DNA of 64,000 nucleotides from Tsukamurella sputi (GTDB lineage Bacteria > Actinomycetota > Actinomycetes > Mycobacteriales > Mycobacteriaceae). The stretch lies in contig NZ_VIGV01000015.1 of assembly GCF_007858445.1 (NCBI RefSeq), forward strand, positions 1 to 64,000, in the 5' to 3' direction. A model generated the notes under the pieces. It saw nothing but the letters and a program-made list of their open reading frames with translations. It was not told the origin of the DNA and made no database searches. Both the position numbers and the translations under genes were made by a program. Position 1 is the first letter of the stretch, and the number at the start of each line of letters is the position of its first letter. Below are positions 38,887 through 48,884 of this stretch, one piece after another.

Positions 38887-40391
38887 AGCTCCGTGCTCGC
38901 GAACTCGCGCGCCTCGGCGTACAGCTCGGTGGCCTCCTCCGGGGTGTCCACCTGCGGTGCGGATCCGAGCAGGGGTTGTGTCGCCGTCTCCCGCATGGCG
39001 ACGACGGCGATCAGGCCGACGATGCCGCTGATGATGAGGTAGAAACCGGGGACCAGGTCGTTCTTCGTGGCATCCACGAGCGCCGAGGTGATCAGCGGAG
39101 TCGTGCCGCCGAACGCCGAGACCGCCACGTTGAAGCCCAGGCCGAGCGCGCCGTACCGGACTGCGGTGGGGAACAGCGCCGGCAGGGTCGAGGCGGTGGG
39201 GGCGGCGAAGCAGGCCAGCACGGCGCCGAAGACGATGCAGGCGACGATCGGGCCCCAGAGGGAGCCGTGGCGCAGCAGCCAGAAGGCGGGCACCGCGATC
39301 ACGATCTGCACGATCGCGGCGGTGGCGAAGATCGCCCTGCGGCCCACGATATCGCTGAGGTGACCCATGAGCAGGATCAGCACCACCACGACCAGCATCG
39401 CGAGCAGCACCAGCATGTCCGACGTGAGCTGGCTGCGGTGCGCCACCTCGGTCAGATAGGTGGGCAGGTACGCGGTGATCATGTAGTTCGTGACGTTGTA
39501 GAGGATCACCAGGCCCATGCACACCAGCAGCGGTCGCCAGAGCTTGGTGACGATCGTGAGGAGCTCGTGCTGCGGCGTCTCCACGGCCTTGAGCGCGCTC
39601 TCGTGCGCGTCCAACTGCGCCTGGAAGGCGGGCGTGTCCTCGAGCTTGAGTCGCAGGTACAGGCCGATCAGCCCCATCGGGCCGGCGATGAAGAACGGGA
39701 TGCGCCAGCCCCAGGAGAGCATGTCGGCCTCCGAGAGCGTCGCGTTGAGGATCGTGACCAGCAGGGAGGCGCAGGAGTAGCCGATGAAGGTGCCGAAATC
39801 GAGCCAGCTGCCCAGGAAGCCGCGGCGCTTGTCGGGCGAGTACTCGGCGATGAAGGTGGTTGCGCCGCCGTACTCGCCGCCGGTGGAGAAGCCCTGCACG
39901 AGGCGTGCGCACAGGAGCAGGATCGGCGCCCATACCCCGATCGCGGCGTACGACGGGATGATGCCGACGGCGAAGGTGCCGATCGACATCATGATCATGG
40001 TGGCGGCGAGGACCTTCTGCCGGCCGACGCGATCGCCCATCAACCCGAAGACGATGCCGCCCAGCGGCCGCACGAAGAACGCCGCGGCGAAGGTGGCGAA
40101 GGTCGCGAGCAGCTGACCGGTGTGGGAGAGACCCTCGAAGAAGACCTTGCCGAGCGTGGTGGCGAGGTAGGCGTACACGCCGAAGTCGAACCACTCCATC
40201 ATGTTGCCCAGCGCCGCCGCGGTGATCGCCCGCTTGAGCATCGGCTGATCGACGACGGTGATGGACTCCTCGGTGAGCGGGGGCTTCCGCCGGAAGAGTC
40301 TCGCCAGGGTGCGGCGGCGCGACGAGCGAACGCTCTCCGCGCCCCAGCCGGCTATGTGCAGTTCGCCCGATTCTGTTCGCGTCCTGTCCAT
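38883..40391 (-). CDS. MFS transporter, metabolite:H+ symporter (MHS) type
   Basis: A 502-aa protein with 12 predicted membrane segments. Typical MHS features are GNMMEWFDFGVYAYLATTLG in segment 1, FVRPLGGIVFGLMGDRVGRQ as the loop 2-3 motif, and a matching one (GHLSDIVGRRAI) between segments 8 and 9. Relatives import citrate, shikimate, proline/betaine or dicarboxylates. The substrate cannot be read from sequence. The N-terminal 50 residues are polar. It is convergent with the NCS2 permease. Confidence 0.9.
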   Translation of the reverse strand: MDRTRTESGELHIAGWGAESVRSSRRRTLARLFRRKPPLTEESITVVDQPMLKRAITAAALGNMMEWFDFGVYAYLATTLGKVFFEGLSHTGQLLATFATFAAAFFVRPLGGIVFGLMGDRVGRQKVLAATMIMMSIGTFAVGIIPSYAAIGVWAPILLLCARLVQGFSTGGEYGGATTFIAEYSPDKRRGFLGSWLDFGTFIGYSCASLLVTILNATLSEADMLSWGWRIPFFIAGPMGLIGLYLRLKLEDTPAFQAQLDAHESALKAVETPQHELLTIVTKLWRPLLVCMGLVILYNVTNYMITAYLPTYLTEVAHRSQLTSDMLVLLAMLVVVVLILLMGHLSDIVGRRAIFATAAIVQIVIAVPAFWLLRHGSLWGPIVACIVFGAVLACFAAPTASTLPALFPTAVRYGALGLGFNVAVSAFGGTTPLITSALVDATKNDLVPGFYLIISGIVGLIAVVAMRETATQPLLGSAPQVDTPEEATELYAEAREFASTEL

Positions 40392-40482
40392 TTCTTCACG
40401 CTAACAAGATCCCCTAACTATGAGGCGTGGGGTGCGGAACGGCGGACGGTTTGCGCCGGTATGGGGTGGTATCGAGGCGCGC

Positions 40483-40806
40483 TCAGTCGAGAATGTCCCC
40501 GTCGACGTAGAACCACCGTCCGCCCTCGCGCACGAATCGGGACCGCTCGTGCAGCACCCCGAGCTCCCCGTCGACGAGATAGGTCGCCCGGAACTCCACG
40601 ACGCTGTTCTCGTCGGTCTCGGCCCCGTCGACGGTGTCGACGATCTGCAGGCCGCGCCAGCGCACGTCCTCGTCGAGCTCGAGATCCGCCGGGCGGGTGC
40701 TCGGGTGCCACGACGCGAGGAGCCAGGCCGCGTCGCCGTCCCGGAAGGCGGCGAATCGGGAGCGCATGAGCGCTTCGGCGGTCTCCGGGATGTGGTGCGC
40801 GTCCAT
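40483..40806 (-). CDS. YchJ-family NTF2-like protein
   Basis: ATG 40806 gives 107 aa. The sequence AEALMRSRFAAFRDGDAAWL, LASWHPSTRPADLELDEDV, WRGLQIVDTVDG and HERSRFVREGGRWFYVDGD is the YchJ/UPF0225 cystatin-like domain. The usual SEC-C zinc motif at the ends is missing, as in many actinobacterial members. Function is unknown. It is monocistronic and divergent from the secreted protein gene. Confidence 0.8.
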   Translation of the reverse strand: MDAHHIPETAEALMRSRFAAFRDGDAAWLLASWHPSTRPADLELDEDVRWRGLQIVDTVDGAETDENSVVEFRATYLVDGELGVLHERSRFVREGGRWFYVDGDILD

Positions 40807-40875
40807 TCGTGCAGCGTACGGCGATGGTCATCACGTTGTGCACGGCGCCCGATCGTGTTCTGATCGAATCAAAGT

Positions 40876-40889
40876 ATTGAAGTTTCAAT
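40876..40889 (+). promoter_or_regulatory. Small palindrome before secreted NTF2-like gene
   Basis: ATTGAA-GT-TTCAAT is a perfect 6-bp inverted repeat lying 14 bp before the preferred start at 40903. A regulator-binding site is possible. Confidence 0.35.
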
Positions 40890-40902
40890 GAATGGACACG
40901 GT

Positions 40903-41364
40903 ATGAACCTCAACCGGACGATCCGCAACGCCGTCGCCGCAGTGCTCACCGTCGGCGCGCTCGTGCTCGGCGTCGCCGCGCAGGCGAGCGCAGCCCCGTC
41001 GACGCCGAAGGAGGTGGTCACCGCGTTCTACACCGAGGGCTTCGTGCAGCGCGACATCGCCGGCGCAGCGCAGCGCTACATCGGCGACCACTACATCCAG
41101 CACAATCCGGGCGTCGCCGACGGCCGGGACGCCTTCGTCGCCGCACTCGGACCCGTCGTGAAGGACCCGAAGTACAGCACCTCCATCGTGCGCGTCGTGG
41201 CGGACGGCGATGTCGTGGTCGTGTACGCGAAGTCGGTCTACGACGGCAAGGCGCAGGCGGTCGCGGACATCTTCCGCGTCGCGAACGGCAAGATCGTCGA
41301 GCACTGGGACGTGATCCAGGACGACCCGGGCCGCACGGCGAGCGGTCACCCGTTCATCAGCTGA
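40903..41364 (+). CDS. Secreted SnoaL/NTF2-like protein
   Basis: ATG 40903 is chosen because the 153-aa product then begins with a good Sec signal peptide (MNLNRTIRNAVAAVLTVGAL, cleavage after AQASA); an ATG at 40888 lies in a palindrome. The mature part is a SnoaL-like polyketide-cyclase fold: VVTAFYTEGFVQRDIAGAAQ, YIQHNPGVADGRDAFVAAL, NGKIVEHWDVIQDDP. Homologues are common as predicted exported enzymes without known substrate. Confidence 0.82.
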   Translation: MNLNRTIRNAVAAVLTVGALVLGVAAQASAAPSTPKEVVTAFYTEGFVQRDIAGAAQRYIGDHYIQHNPGVADGRDAFVAALGPVVKDPKYSTSIVRVVADGDVVVVYAKSVYDGKAQAVADIFRVANGKIVEHWDVIQDDPGRTASGHPFIS

Positions 41365-41372
41365 CCGACGAG

Positions 41373-41415
41373 ACGACGCGGCCCCGGGATCGAATCGATC
41401 CCGGGGCCGCGTCGT
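41373..41415. terminator. Bidirectional hairpin between convergent genes
   Basis: Two perfect 20-bp arms (41373-41392 and 41396-41415; starting ACGACGCGGCCCC and ending GGGGCCGCGTCGT) surround a 3-nt loop. It serves the secreted-protein gene and pepN, which converge here. Confidence 0.85.
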
Positions 41416-41421
41416 GCCGGG

Positions 41422-43989
41422 TCAGCCCCGGTCGAAGGCGCGTGCCGCGAGCGAACGGACGATGCCCGCGCGGCCCTCGAGGACCAGGCGGCGCAGTGCC
41501 GACGGGTGCTCGCCCGCGAGCCACGCGTCCGCGGCGGCCACGGCCTCGTCGGAGATGTCCCACGACGGGTACAGGCCCACGACGACGGTCTGCGCGACCT
41601 CGGAGGAGCGACGGCCCCACACCTCGTCGATCGACGCGAAGTACCGCGCCGTGAACGGTGCCAGCAGCTCGCCCTGGCCCGGCTGGGCGATGCCGGCGGA
41701 GATCGCGCGGGTCAGCGTGTTGGACAGCGAGTCGTCGCCGAAGACCTTCTCCCACGCCTCCTCCTTGATCCGGCCGTCCGGCCGCGCGGCCAGCGCGGCG
41801 GCCGCGGAACGCTCACCGGCGGCGGTCGGGTCGCGCAGCACCTCGGCGTCGATCTCCTCGGCGCCGGCGGCACCGGCGCGGGCCAGGGCCGTCAGCAGGC
41901 GCCACCGCAGATCGGTGTCGACGGTGAGCCCGTCCAGGCCGACGGTGGCGGGCTCGGCACCGTCGTACAGCGCGCGCAGGGCCTCGACCTCGGTGCGACC
42001 CAGTGCCGACGCCGCCAGGGCGTTGACGAAGGCGAGCTGGAAGTCGGAGCCGGCCTCGGCCTCGCGGGCCAGGCGCAGCAGGCCCGACGCGAGCCGCTCG
42101 CGGCCCTCGGCGGCGGCCCACGCCGGATCGGCGTAGGACTCGACGGCCGTCTGCGCCTGCAGCACGACGCGCTGCACCACACCCACCTCGGTCTCGGCGC
42201 CGATGCCGCCGAGCACCAGCTCGACGAAGTCCCTGGCCTTCATCTCCGCCTGGCGCGTCATCTCCCACGCGGCGGACCAGCCCAGGGTGCGGGGGAGCGA
42301 CTCGGCGATGTCGGCGATCCGGTTCGTGACCGTCGCGAGCGAGACCGGGTCCAGCCGCACCGAGCAGTAGGTGAGGTCGTCGTCGTTGATGAGCACCAGC
42401 TCACCGCGGTGCGCGCCGACGAGTTCGGGCACGTCGGTGCGCTCACCCGCGACGTCCAGCTCGACGCGCTGCGTGCGCACCAGCTTGCCGTCCTGATCGG
42501 CGTAGACGCCCACGGCCAGGCGATGCGTGCGGAGCTCGCCCGCGCCGGGCTGCGCGCCCTCCTGGATGATGGTGAAGCGGGTGAAGTTCCCGGCCTCGTC
42601 GACCTCGAAGTCCGGCCGCAGGATGTTGATGCCGGTGGTCTTGAGCCACTGGGCACCCCAGTCGGACAGGTCGCGGCCCGACGAGGCCTCCAGTGCGCGC
42701 AGGAGGTCGTCGAAGGTGGCGTTGCCGAACTTGTGCTCGACGAAGTACGTGCGCAGGCCGGCCAGGAAGGGCTCGAGCCCCACGTAGGCCACGAGCTGCT
42801 TGAGCACGGATGCGCCCTTGGCGTAGGTGATCCCGTCGAAGTTGACCTCCACGGCCTGCAGGTCGGGGATGTCGGCGGCCACGGGGTGCGTCGACGGGAG
42901 CTGGTCCTGCCGGTAGGCCCACGACTTCTCGACGTTCGCGAAGGTGGTCCACGCGGAGGTGTACTCGGTGGCCTCGGCCTGGCTGAGGACGGAGGCGAAG
43001 GTCGCGAAGGACTCGTTCAGCCACAGGTCGTCCCACCAGCGCATGGTGACCAGGTCACCGAACCACATGTGCGCCATCTCGTGCAGTACCGTCTCGCAGC
43101 GCCGCTCGTAGAGGTAGCGCGTGACCTTCGAACGGAAGACGTAGTCCTCGAGGAAGGTGACGGCGCCGGCGTTCTCCATGGCACCCGCGTTGAACTCCGG
43201 CACGAACAGCTGGTCGTACTTACCGAAGGCGTAGGGAATGCCGAAGTTCTTGTGGTAGAAGCCGAAACCCTGTTTGGTCTCGGTGAAGAGGCGCTCGGCG
43301 TCCATGTGCTCCGCGAGGCTCGCGCGGCAGAACAGGCGCAGGTCGATCGTGCCGTGCTCGTCGGCGTAGGCGTCCTTCCACACCGCGTACGGCCCGGCGA
43401 TGAGTGCCACCAGGTAGGTCGACATCGGCTCCGTCGTGACGAAGGTCCAGCGGTGCGCACCGGTCGGCAGCGGCTCGCGGGTCGCCTCCGCGCCGCCCGT
43501 CACCACGGTCCAGGACGACGGTGCCGTGACGCTTACGTCGAAGACGGCCTTGAGATCCGGCTGATCGAAGCACGCGAACATGCGCTTGGCGTCCGCCGTC
43601 TCGAACTGGGAGTACAGGTACACCGCGGAGTCGGTCGGGTCGACGAACCGGTGCAGGCCCTCGCCGGTGTTGGAGTAGAAGAACCGGCCGGAGATCACGA
43701 GCTCGTTCTCGGCGGCGAGGCCGTGCAGGGCGAGCCCGCCCTCCTCGGTGTAGCCCGAGGTGTCGACGGGGCGGCCGTTGAGCGTCGCGGTGATGCCGCT
43801 CGCGATGAGGTCGATGAAGGTCTCCGCGCCCGGCGTCGCCGTGAAGGTGATCGTCGTGGTCGACCCGAAGGTCTTCTCGCCGGGGGCGTCCGCCCCGTCG
43901 GTGAGGTCGAGGTCGATGGCGTAGCGCGAGACGGCGACGATCGCGGCGCGCTCAGCGGCCTGGACCCGGGTGAGATTGGGCGCGGACAA
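41422..43989 (-). CDS. pepN: Aminopeptidase N (M1 family)
   Basis: TTG 43989 is preferred: AAGGAG lies just upstream and the protein then begins [20 protein letters not shown], like mycobacterial PepN; a longer frame from 44052 is unsupported. The 855-aa zinc peptidase has [11 protein letters not shown] (substrate-binding exopeptidase motif), [10 protein letters not shown] (HExxH) with the third ligand in NESFATF, and a large helical C-terminal domain. It removes N-terminal residues from peptides in the cytoplasm. The locus matches Rv2467. Confidence 0.95.
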   Translation of the reverse strand: MSAPNLTRVQAAERAAIVAVSRYAIDLDLTDGADAPGEKTFGSTTTITFTATPGAETFIDLIASGITATLNGRPVDTSGYTEEGGLALHGLAAENELVISGRFFYSNTGEGLHRFVDPTDSAVYLYSQFETADAKRMFACFDQPDLKAVFDVSVTAPSSWTVVTGGAEATREPLPTGAHRWTFVTTEPMSTYLVALIAGPYAVWKDAYADEHGTIDLRLFCRASLAEHMDAERLFTETKQGFGFYHKNFGIPYAFGKYDQLFVPEFNAGAMENAGAVTFLEDYVFRSKVTRYLYERRCETVLHEMAHMWFGDLVTMRWWDDLWLNESFATFASVLSQAEATEYTSAWTTFANVEKSWAYRQDQLPSTHPVAADIPDLQAVEVNFDGITYAKGASVLKQLVAYVGLEPFLAGLRTYFVEHKFGNATFDDLLRALEASSGRDLSDWGAQWLKTTGINILRPDFEVDEAGNFTRFTIIQEGAQPGAGELRTHRLAVGVYADQDGKLVRTQRVELDVAGERTDVPELVGAHRGELVLINDDDLTYCSVRLDPVSLATVTNRIADIAESLPRTLGWSAAWEMTRQAEMKARDFVELVLGGIGAETEVGVVQRVVLQAQTAVESYADPAWAAAEGRERLASGLLRLAREAEAGSDFQLAFVNALAASALGRTEVEALRALYDGAEPATVGLDGLTVDTDLRWRLLTALARAGAAGAEEIDAEVLRDPTAAGERSAAAALAARPDGRIKEEAWEKVFGDDSLSNTLTRAISAGIAQPGQGELLAPFTARYFASIDEVWGRRSSEVAQTVVVGLYPSWDISDEAVAAADAWLAGEHPSALRRLVLEGRAGIVRSLAARAFDRG

Positions 43990-44164
43990 AGGTGACGCTC
44001 CTTCATTGGCTCGAGGACACGGTGCCGGGCGGACCGGCTCGACCCGTCCCACAATGCCACCCGCCGGTGCGTCGCGCCCGCGCGGGAAGCAGATCGCCGT
44101 GCGCGGCGTTGCAGTCAGGAGCAGGATCTACATCGAACGCCCCGTCCCACGAGCAGGAGCCGCA

Positions 44165-44794
44165 GTGACCGAGACCGCCCCGTCCATCGCCAAGGATCGC
44201 GTCGAATTCTGGTTCGACCCGCTGTGCCCGTGGTGTTGGATCACCTCGCGCTGGATCCTCGAGGTCGAGCAGGTGCGCGACATCGACGTGCAGTTCCACG
44301 TGATGAGCCTCGCCGTCCTCAACGAGGGCCGGGAGAACCTGCCCGAGATCTATCAGGAGCTGATGAAGACGGCGTGGGGTCCCGTGCGCGTGCTCATCGC
44401 CGCCGCGCAGCGCCACGGTGACGAGGTGCTGCCGAAGCTGTACACCGCCATGGGCACTCGGATCCACAACCAGCAGAACAAGGATCTCGCCGTCGTGATC
44501 GCCGAATCGCTCGCCGAGACCGGCCTGGAGTCGGACCTCGCGGCCGCCGCGAACAGCACCGACTTCGACGCGGCGCTGCGCGAGAGCCACCACGCAGGCA
44601 TGGACAAGGTGGGTGACGACGTGGGAACCCCGACCATCCACGTCAACGGCACCGCCTTCTTCGGTCCCGTGCTCTCCCGCATCCCGCGCGGCGACGACGC
44701 CGGGCGCGTCTGGGACGGCGCGGTGCTGCTCGCGAGCTATCCGCACTTCTACGAGCTCAAGCGTTCCCGCAACGAGGAGCCCTCGTTCGACTGA
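44165..44794 (+). CDS. DsbA-family oxidoreductase (Rv2466c-like)
   Basis: GTG 44165 follows CAGGAGCCGCA. The 209-aa protein has a thioredoxin fold with active site DPLCPWCW (CPWC) near residue 19, a long helical insertion, and the cis-Pro region [10 protein letters not shown]. No signal peptide is present, so it works in the cytoplasm. The M. tuberculosis counterpart, Rv2466c, is a mycothiol-dependent reductase (Mrx-2). It is divergent from pepN as in that genome. Confidence 0.9.
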   Translation: MTETAPSIAKDRVEFWFDPLCPWCWITSRWILEVEQVRDIDVQFHVMSLAVLNEGRENLPEIYQELMKTAWGPVRVLIAAAQRHGDEVLPKLYTAMGTRIHNQQNKDLAVVIAESLAETGLESDLAAAANSTDFDAALRESHHAGMDKVGDDVGTPTIHVNGTAFFGPVLSRIPRGDDAGRVWDGAVLLASYPHFYELKRSRNEEPSFD

Positions 44795-44806
44795 GCCCAC
44801 ACGGAG

Positions 44807-44836
44807 AGAACCCCGCCGACGGATCGGCGGGGTTCT
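44807..44836. terminator. Terminator between DsbA-like and M48 genes
   Basis: GAACCCCGCCGA (44808-44819) and TCGGCGGGGTTC (44824-44835) form a perfect 12-bp stem with a 4-nt loop followed by TT. The two genes converge, so it probably works both ways. Confidence 0.88.
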
Positions 44837-44849
44837 TCTGTACGGAGGC

Positions 44850-46430
44850 TCAGGAGCCGGTGGGGCCGTTCGGCGGCGTACCCGGGGTTCCGGGCCGGTC
44901 GTCGGAGTTCGGGCCGGGCTGTGCGCCGCTCTCGTCCTGCGAGAGCTGGTGGCGCTGCGCGTAGTAGCCGCCCTCCGGATAGCTCTGGGCCTGGCCGCCC
45001 TGCTGATGCTGCTGGCCCGGGTGCGCCTGCTGCGCGGGCTGACCCGAGTGGCCGGGCTGTGCGGGCGGATACGTGGCTGACGGGCCGTGGGCGAGGAACC
45101 CGTGCGCGACGGGAGCCTGCGGCGCCGCGCCGGGCGCGGGGGCCAGCACCTCCTGCTGGGTGTACGTGGGCATCGGGCCCGCCGGCACCACGGCGCCGCC
45201 GCCCACGCCGCGCATCGGTCCGCTGGGCGCGAACCACAGCGAGCCGGCCTTCGTGCGGTTGCGCAGCGCGGCCGCACGCCAGGTGAGGACGGGGTGCGAT
45301 GCGGTGAGGTTCACCAGCCAGGTGAAGAAGCCCTTGTCCGTGGACGCGCGGTCGGCCAGCTGGTCGAAGTCGACCTCCTTGCCGAGGTACTTGCCCGCGC
45401 CGAGGACGCCCATGCCGCCGGGAGTGCCCGAGGGCTGGTTGAAGTAGCCGTAGTTGTCGGCGGTGTACTCCTGCGAACGCGACAGCGCGGCGCCGATCAC
45501 CGGGAGGTAGCCCATTGCGAACGAGGCGATCTGGCGCCAGTACGAGACGTGGCCGGCGGCGATGTGCCCCACCTCGTGGCCGATGATGTAGGCGAGGGCG
45601 TCCGGATCGCGCGCCTCGCCGCCGATCTCGAACAGATCGCTGTAGACCACCACGAAGCGACGGAAACCGTGCCCGGACGCGAAGGCGTTGATCTGGCCGT
45701 TCCCGATCACGACGAAGGCGTCGGGGACTTCGCGCATGCCGTACCGCGCGGCCGCCTCGCGCACCATCCGGTACCCCTCGGGGAACTGCGTGGGCGTCAT
45801 CTGCACGCCCTGGACGCGCGGCGATGCCCAGGTCAGGCCTCGGACCACCCAGATGAGGATCGGCGCGACCAGGGCGATCAGCATGTACTGGTTGACGACG
45901 CCCAGCGCGGCCAGCACGAGTGAACCGCCGTAGATGAGCACGGTCACCAGGATCACGACGACCAGCAGCGGGATCTCCCACGGATGGCGCCGGGGAGCAC
46001 CGGCGTAGGCCGGAGGCTGCAGCACCGGGGCACCCGGCCCCGCGGGGCCGCCGGGGAAGTGTCCGGAGGGGAAGTGCGCCCCCTGGAAGTGGCCGGTGGG
46101 GAACTGCGGACCGCCGGGCTGCCCGGAACCACCGAGGCCCGCCGTGACCGACGCGTCGTGAGCGCCGAGCTCGGGGAGTGCGTGGTGCGCCCCCGACAGA
46201 TGCTGCTCGGTCGGGAAGTCCGTGGCCGGGATGGCGGAGGTCGCGGCGTCGGAGGGCGACGGGGCCTGCGCGGCGACGGTGTCCTCCGGCTGCACGACCG
46301 GGAAGAAGCCGGTGCTCGGCATCGTGGTCTCGTCTGGCCCGGTGCTGAAGGCTCCGCTGCGGGCGGACTCGGTGGGGGAGGAGTCGCCCTGCGGCTCCTG
46401 GCCCGGTGTCTGCTCGGTGCTGTCATCCAT
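44850..46430 (-). CDS. M48 family membrane metalloprotease
   Basis: A 526-aa protein with a long disordered N-terminus (residues 1-155), two membrane segments (IPLLVVVILVTVLIYGGSLV and QYMLIALVAPILIWVV, about 160-215), a zinc-protease domain with HEVGHIAAGHV (HExxH, about residue 290), and a Pro/Gln-rich C-terminal tail (PGQQHQQGGQAQ). The fold resembles HtpX/Ste24-like quality-control proteases. The flanking disordered arms are unusual and suggest interactions at the membrane. It is not part of the M. tuberculosis gene order here. Confidence 0.87.
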   Translation of the reverse strand: MDDSTEQTPGQEPQGDSSPTESARSGAFSTGPDETTMPSTGFFPVVQPEDTVAAQAPSPSDAATSAIPATDFPTEQHLSGAHHALPELGAHDASVTAGLGGSGQPGGPQFPTGHFQGAHFPSGHFPGGPAGPGAPVLQPPAYAGAPRRHPWEIPLLVVVILVTVLIYGGSLVLAALGVVNQYMLIALVAPILIWVVRGLTWASPRVQGVQMTPTQFPEGYRMVREAAARYGMREVPDAFVVIGNGQINAFASGHGFRRFVVVYSDLFEIGGEARDPDALAYIIGHEVGHIAAGHVSYWRQIASFAMGYLPVIGAALSRSQEYTADNYGYFNQPSGTPGGMGVLGAGKYLGKEVDFDQLADRASTDKGFFTWLVNLTASHPVLTWRAAALRNRTKAGSLWFAPSGPMRGVGGGAVVPAGPMPTYTQQEVLAPAPGAAPQAPVAHGFLAHGPSATYPPAQPGHSGQPAQQAHPGQQHQQGGQAQSYPEGGYYAQRHQLSQDESGAQPGPNSDDRPGTPGTPPNGPTGS

Positions 46431-46491
46431 GCCATCGAATGTAGGCTGTGCCGCCTTCAGATGCTCGCGCGGCGCGTGTCAGACTTGTCCC

Positions 46492-46974
46492 ATGCGCGTT
46501 TACCTCGGCGGCGACCACGCCGGATTCGAACTGAAGTCCCAGATCATCGAGCACCTGACGGCGGGCGGCCACGAGGTCGTCGACTGCGGCGCCCACACCT
46601 ACGACGCCCTCGACGACTACCCCGCGTTCTGCATCGATGCGGCCAAGCGGGTCGTCGCCGACCCGGGCAGCCTCGGCATCGTGCTCGGCGGCAGCGGCAA
46701 CGGCGAGCAGATCGCGGCGAACAAGGTGCCCGGCGCCCGCTGTGCCCTCGCCTGGAGCGTCGAGACGGCACAGCTCGCACGCCAGCACAACAACGCGCAG
46801 CTCATCGGCATCGGTGGTCGCATGCACAGCAAGGAGGAGGCGCTCGCGATCGTCGACGCCTTCCTGTCGACCCCGTGGTCGGACGAGGAGCGCCACCAGC
46901 GCCGCATCGACATCCTCTCGGAGTACGAGCGCACGGGCGTCGCCCCCGCCGTGCCCGGTACGCCGGAGGCTTAG
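46492..46974 (+). CDS. rpiB: Ribose-5-phosphate isomerase B
   Basis: A 160-aa RpiB/LacAB protein. Motifs are YLGGDHAGFELKSQI (phosphate and substrate binding), VDCGAH, GSGNGEQIAANKVPGARCAL (anion hole) and RQHNNAQLIGIGGR. It interconverts ribulose-5-phosphate and ribose-5-phosphate. As in mycobacterial enzymes the catalytic Cys of E. coli RpiB is absent from the GSGNG segment, leaving a Glu. It sits immediately upstream of the glycosylase gene (4-nt gap), as Rv2465c does. Confidence 0.95.
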   Translation: MRVYLGGDHAGFELKSQIIEHLTAGGHEVVDCGAHTYDALDDYPAFCIDAAKRVVADPGSLGIVLGGSGNGEQIAANKVPGARCALAWSVETAQLARQHNNAQLIGIGGRMHSKEEALAIVDAFLSTPWSDEERHQRRIDILSEYERTGVAPAVPGTPEA

Positions 46975-46978
46975 ACCC

Positions 46979-47782
46979 GTGCCGGAGGGACACACCCTCC
47001 GCCGACTCGCCCTCGCCCACGACGCACTGTTCGCGGGCGAGGGCGTGTCCGTCTCGAGCCCGCAGGGCAGGTTCGCGCCGGAGGCGAAGCGGCTCGACGG
47101 CCGCGTCTTCGAGCGCGCCGACTCCTGGGGCAAGCACCTGTGGCACCGGTACTCGGGCGGTGCGATCGTGCACATCCACCTGGGCCTGTACGGCGCCTTC
47201 ACCGACTTCGGCCTGCTCGACGGTGTCCCGCCCGCGCCGGTGGGCCAGGTCCGGATGCGCATCGTCGGGCCGCGCGGCGGGACCGACCTGCGCGGCCCCA
47301 CGGCGTGCGAGCTCGTCACGGAGGAGCAGGTCGACGGGGTGCTGGCGCGCCTCGGGCCCGACCCGCTGCGGGCCGACTCCGATCCCGAGGACGCGTGGCG
47401 GCGCATCGCGCGGTCGCGCCGCCCGATCGGCGCGCTGCTGATGGACCAGAAGGTCATGGCCGGGGTCGGGAACGTCTACCGTGCCGAGGTCCTCTTCCGC
47501 GCGGGCATCGACCCGCACCGCGAGGGCCGTGACGTCTCCCGCACCGAGTTCGACGGGATCTGGGCCGACCTGGTGGCCCTCATGCCGATCGGCGTCGAGC
47601 GCGGACGCATGCACGTGGTGCGGTCGGAACACGACCACGGCGCACCGTCGTACGCCGAGGACCGGCCCCGGACCTACGTCTACCGGCGTGCCGGCGATCC
47701 GTGCCGGGTCTGCGGAACGCCCGTGCGGACCGAGGTCATGGAGGCGCGGAACCTCTACTGGTGCCCCACCTGTCAGAGCTGA
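46979..47782 (+). CDS. nei: Fpg/Nei family DNA glycosylase
   Basis: GTG 46979 gives 267 aa beginning (M)PEGHTLRR, with catalytic Pro2 and Glu3. The H2TH domain is visible (GALLMDQKVMAGVGNVYRAE) and a C-terminal zinc finger CRVCG...CPTC. The enzyme excises oxidised bases and cleaves the strand by beta/delta elimination. The matching Rv2464c is annotated as an Nei1/Nei2-type glycosylase. Co-transcription with rpiB is likely. Confidence 0.93.
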   Translation: MPEGHTLRRLALAHDALFAGEGVSVSSPQGRFAPEAKRLDGRVFERADSWGKHLWHRYSGGAIVHIHLGLYGAFTDFGLLDGVPPAPVGQVRMRIVGPRGGTDLRGPTACELVTEEQVDGVLARLGPDPLRADSDPEDAWRRIARSRRPIGALLMDQKVMAGVGNVYRAEVLFRAGIDPHREGRDVSRTEFDGIWADLVALMPIGVERGRMHVVRSEHDHGAPSYAEDRPRTYVYRRAGDPCRVCGTPVRTEVMEARNLYWCPTCQS

Positions 47783-47865
47783 CGAGCCTGTTAGCTCCGA
47801 CACAGCACCGGTTTCTTAACATGGATTTCAGCTCGTTCACACGTGCGCCCGGTTAAGTCGCGGAC

Positions 47866-48867
47866 ATGAACACGCTGACCGTCCACAGCAGGGCGGCCCG
47901 ACGACCGGCGGACGCCGGCCGGGCCCGGATCACCGTGCTCGCCGTCGGGGGCACGGGCGAATCCTGGATCGACGATCCCCGCACCGAGGTCACCGGCATG
48001 CTCAGCCACGTCGTGGCGGACCTCGACGAACGCTTCGTCGGCCGGTGGGTGGGCTATCCCGCCTCGTACGGGCCGGTTCCGGTGCGCGACGGCATCTCCT
48101 TCGCGGAGTCCGTCTCCATCGGCGTCGAGCGCCTGCTCACCGCGATGACCGAGGTCGACGGGCCCGTCGTCCTCATCGGCTACTCCCAGGGCTGCACGGT
48201 GGTGCGCCGCGTGCTCGGCGTGATGGACTCCGTCGTCGGCGGTCCCGAGCTGGCGCCTGTGCTCGCCGTCGGATTGATCTCGGACCCCGAACGGCCGCAC
48301 GGCAGCGATCCGGCGCTGTGCGGCTCCGGTGTGGCGGGCGACGGGCCGTCGGTGCCCGAGGGGCTGCCGGTGCAGTGGATCTCGCACCCGCAGGACGTGA
48401 TCTGCAACGCGAGCGTCGACTCCTTCGTGCGCGACATCGCGGACGCGACCGCCTACCTCACGCTGCGCGATCTCGCGACGTGGGCGCCGCGCGCCGCGGG
48501 CGAGTACCTCGGTCACCGCTTCCAGAACGCGACCCGTACCGCCTTCGGTTCCCGGCAGTGGCGCCGGGACATCGACCGGCTGCGCACCGCCGGCCGGGAG
48601 ATCCTGGGCTACCTGCCCCGCGTCAATTACCGCGGCCGCGACTACAACCTGCGCGGCGATCGGCACACCGCCTACGCGACGGAGCCGCTGGCCCGGCTGC
48701 GGCACGAGGACTACGAGCTGACCGGCTGCCAGATCCTGGCGCAGTGGTTGCAGGTCCAGGCGACCTTCGCGGCTCCGGCGGCGCCGGATCGCCCCGCCCG
48801 GGCCCCGCGGAGCGGTGCAACCGCCGCGGCTGGTCTAGAGTCGGGGAAGTATCTGCAGGCGGGCTGA
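47866..48867 (+). CDS. LysB/cutinase-like alpha/beta hydrolase
   Basis: A 333-aa protein without a signal peptide. ITVLAVGGTGESW is an oxyanion-hole-type strand, WVGYPASYGPVP follows, then nucleophile elbow VLIGYSQGCTVV, then HPQDVICN with the likely Asp, and GDRHTAYAT with the likely His. This order and spacing resemble mycobacteriophage lysin B esterases and PE-PPE/cutinase hydrolases acting on mycolates. It lies far from the element and next to backbone genes. It could be a domesticated phage gene or an intracellular lipid esterase. The C-terminal 30 residues are disordered. Confidence 0.72.
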   Translation: MNTLTVHSRAARRPADAGRARITVLAVGGTGESWIDDPRTEVTGMLSHVVADLDERFVGRWVGYPASYGPVPVRDGISFAESVSIGVERLLTAMTEVDGPVVLIGYSQGCTVVRRVLGVMDSVVGGPELAPVLAVGLISDPERPHGSDPALCGSGVAGDGPSVPEGLPVQWISHPQDVICNASVDSFVRDIADATAYLTLRDLATWAPRAAGEYLGHRFQNATRTAFGSRQWRRDIDRLRTAGREILGYLPRVNYRGRDYNLRGDRHTAYATEPLARLRHEDYELTGCQILAQWLQVQATFAAPAAPDRPARAPRSGATAAAGLESGKYLQAG

Positions 48868-48884
48868 CCCGGAGGAAGAGCGAA

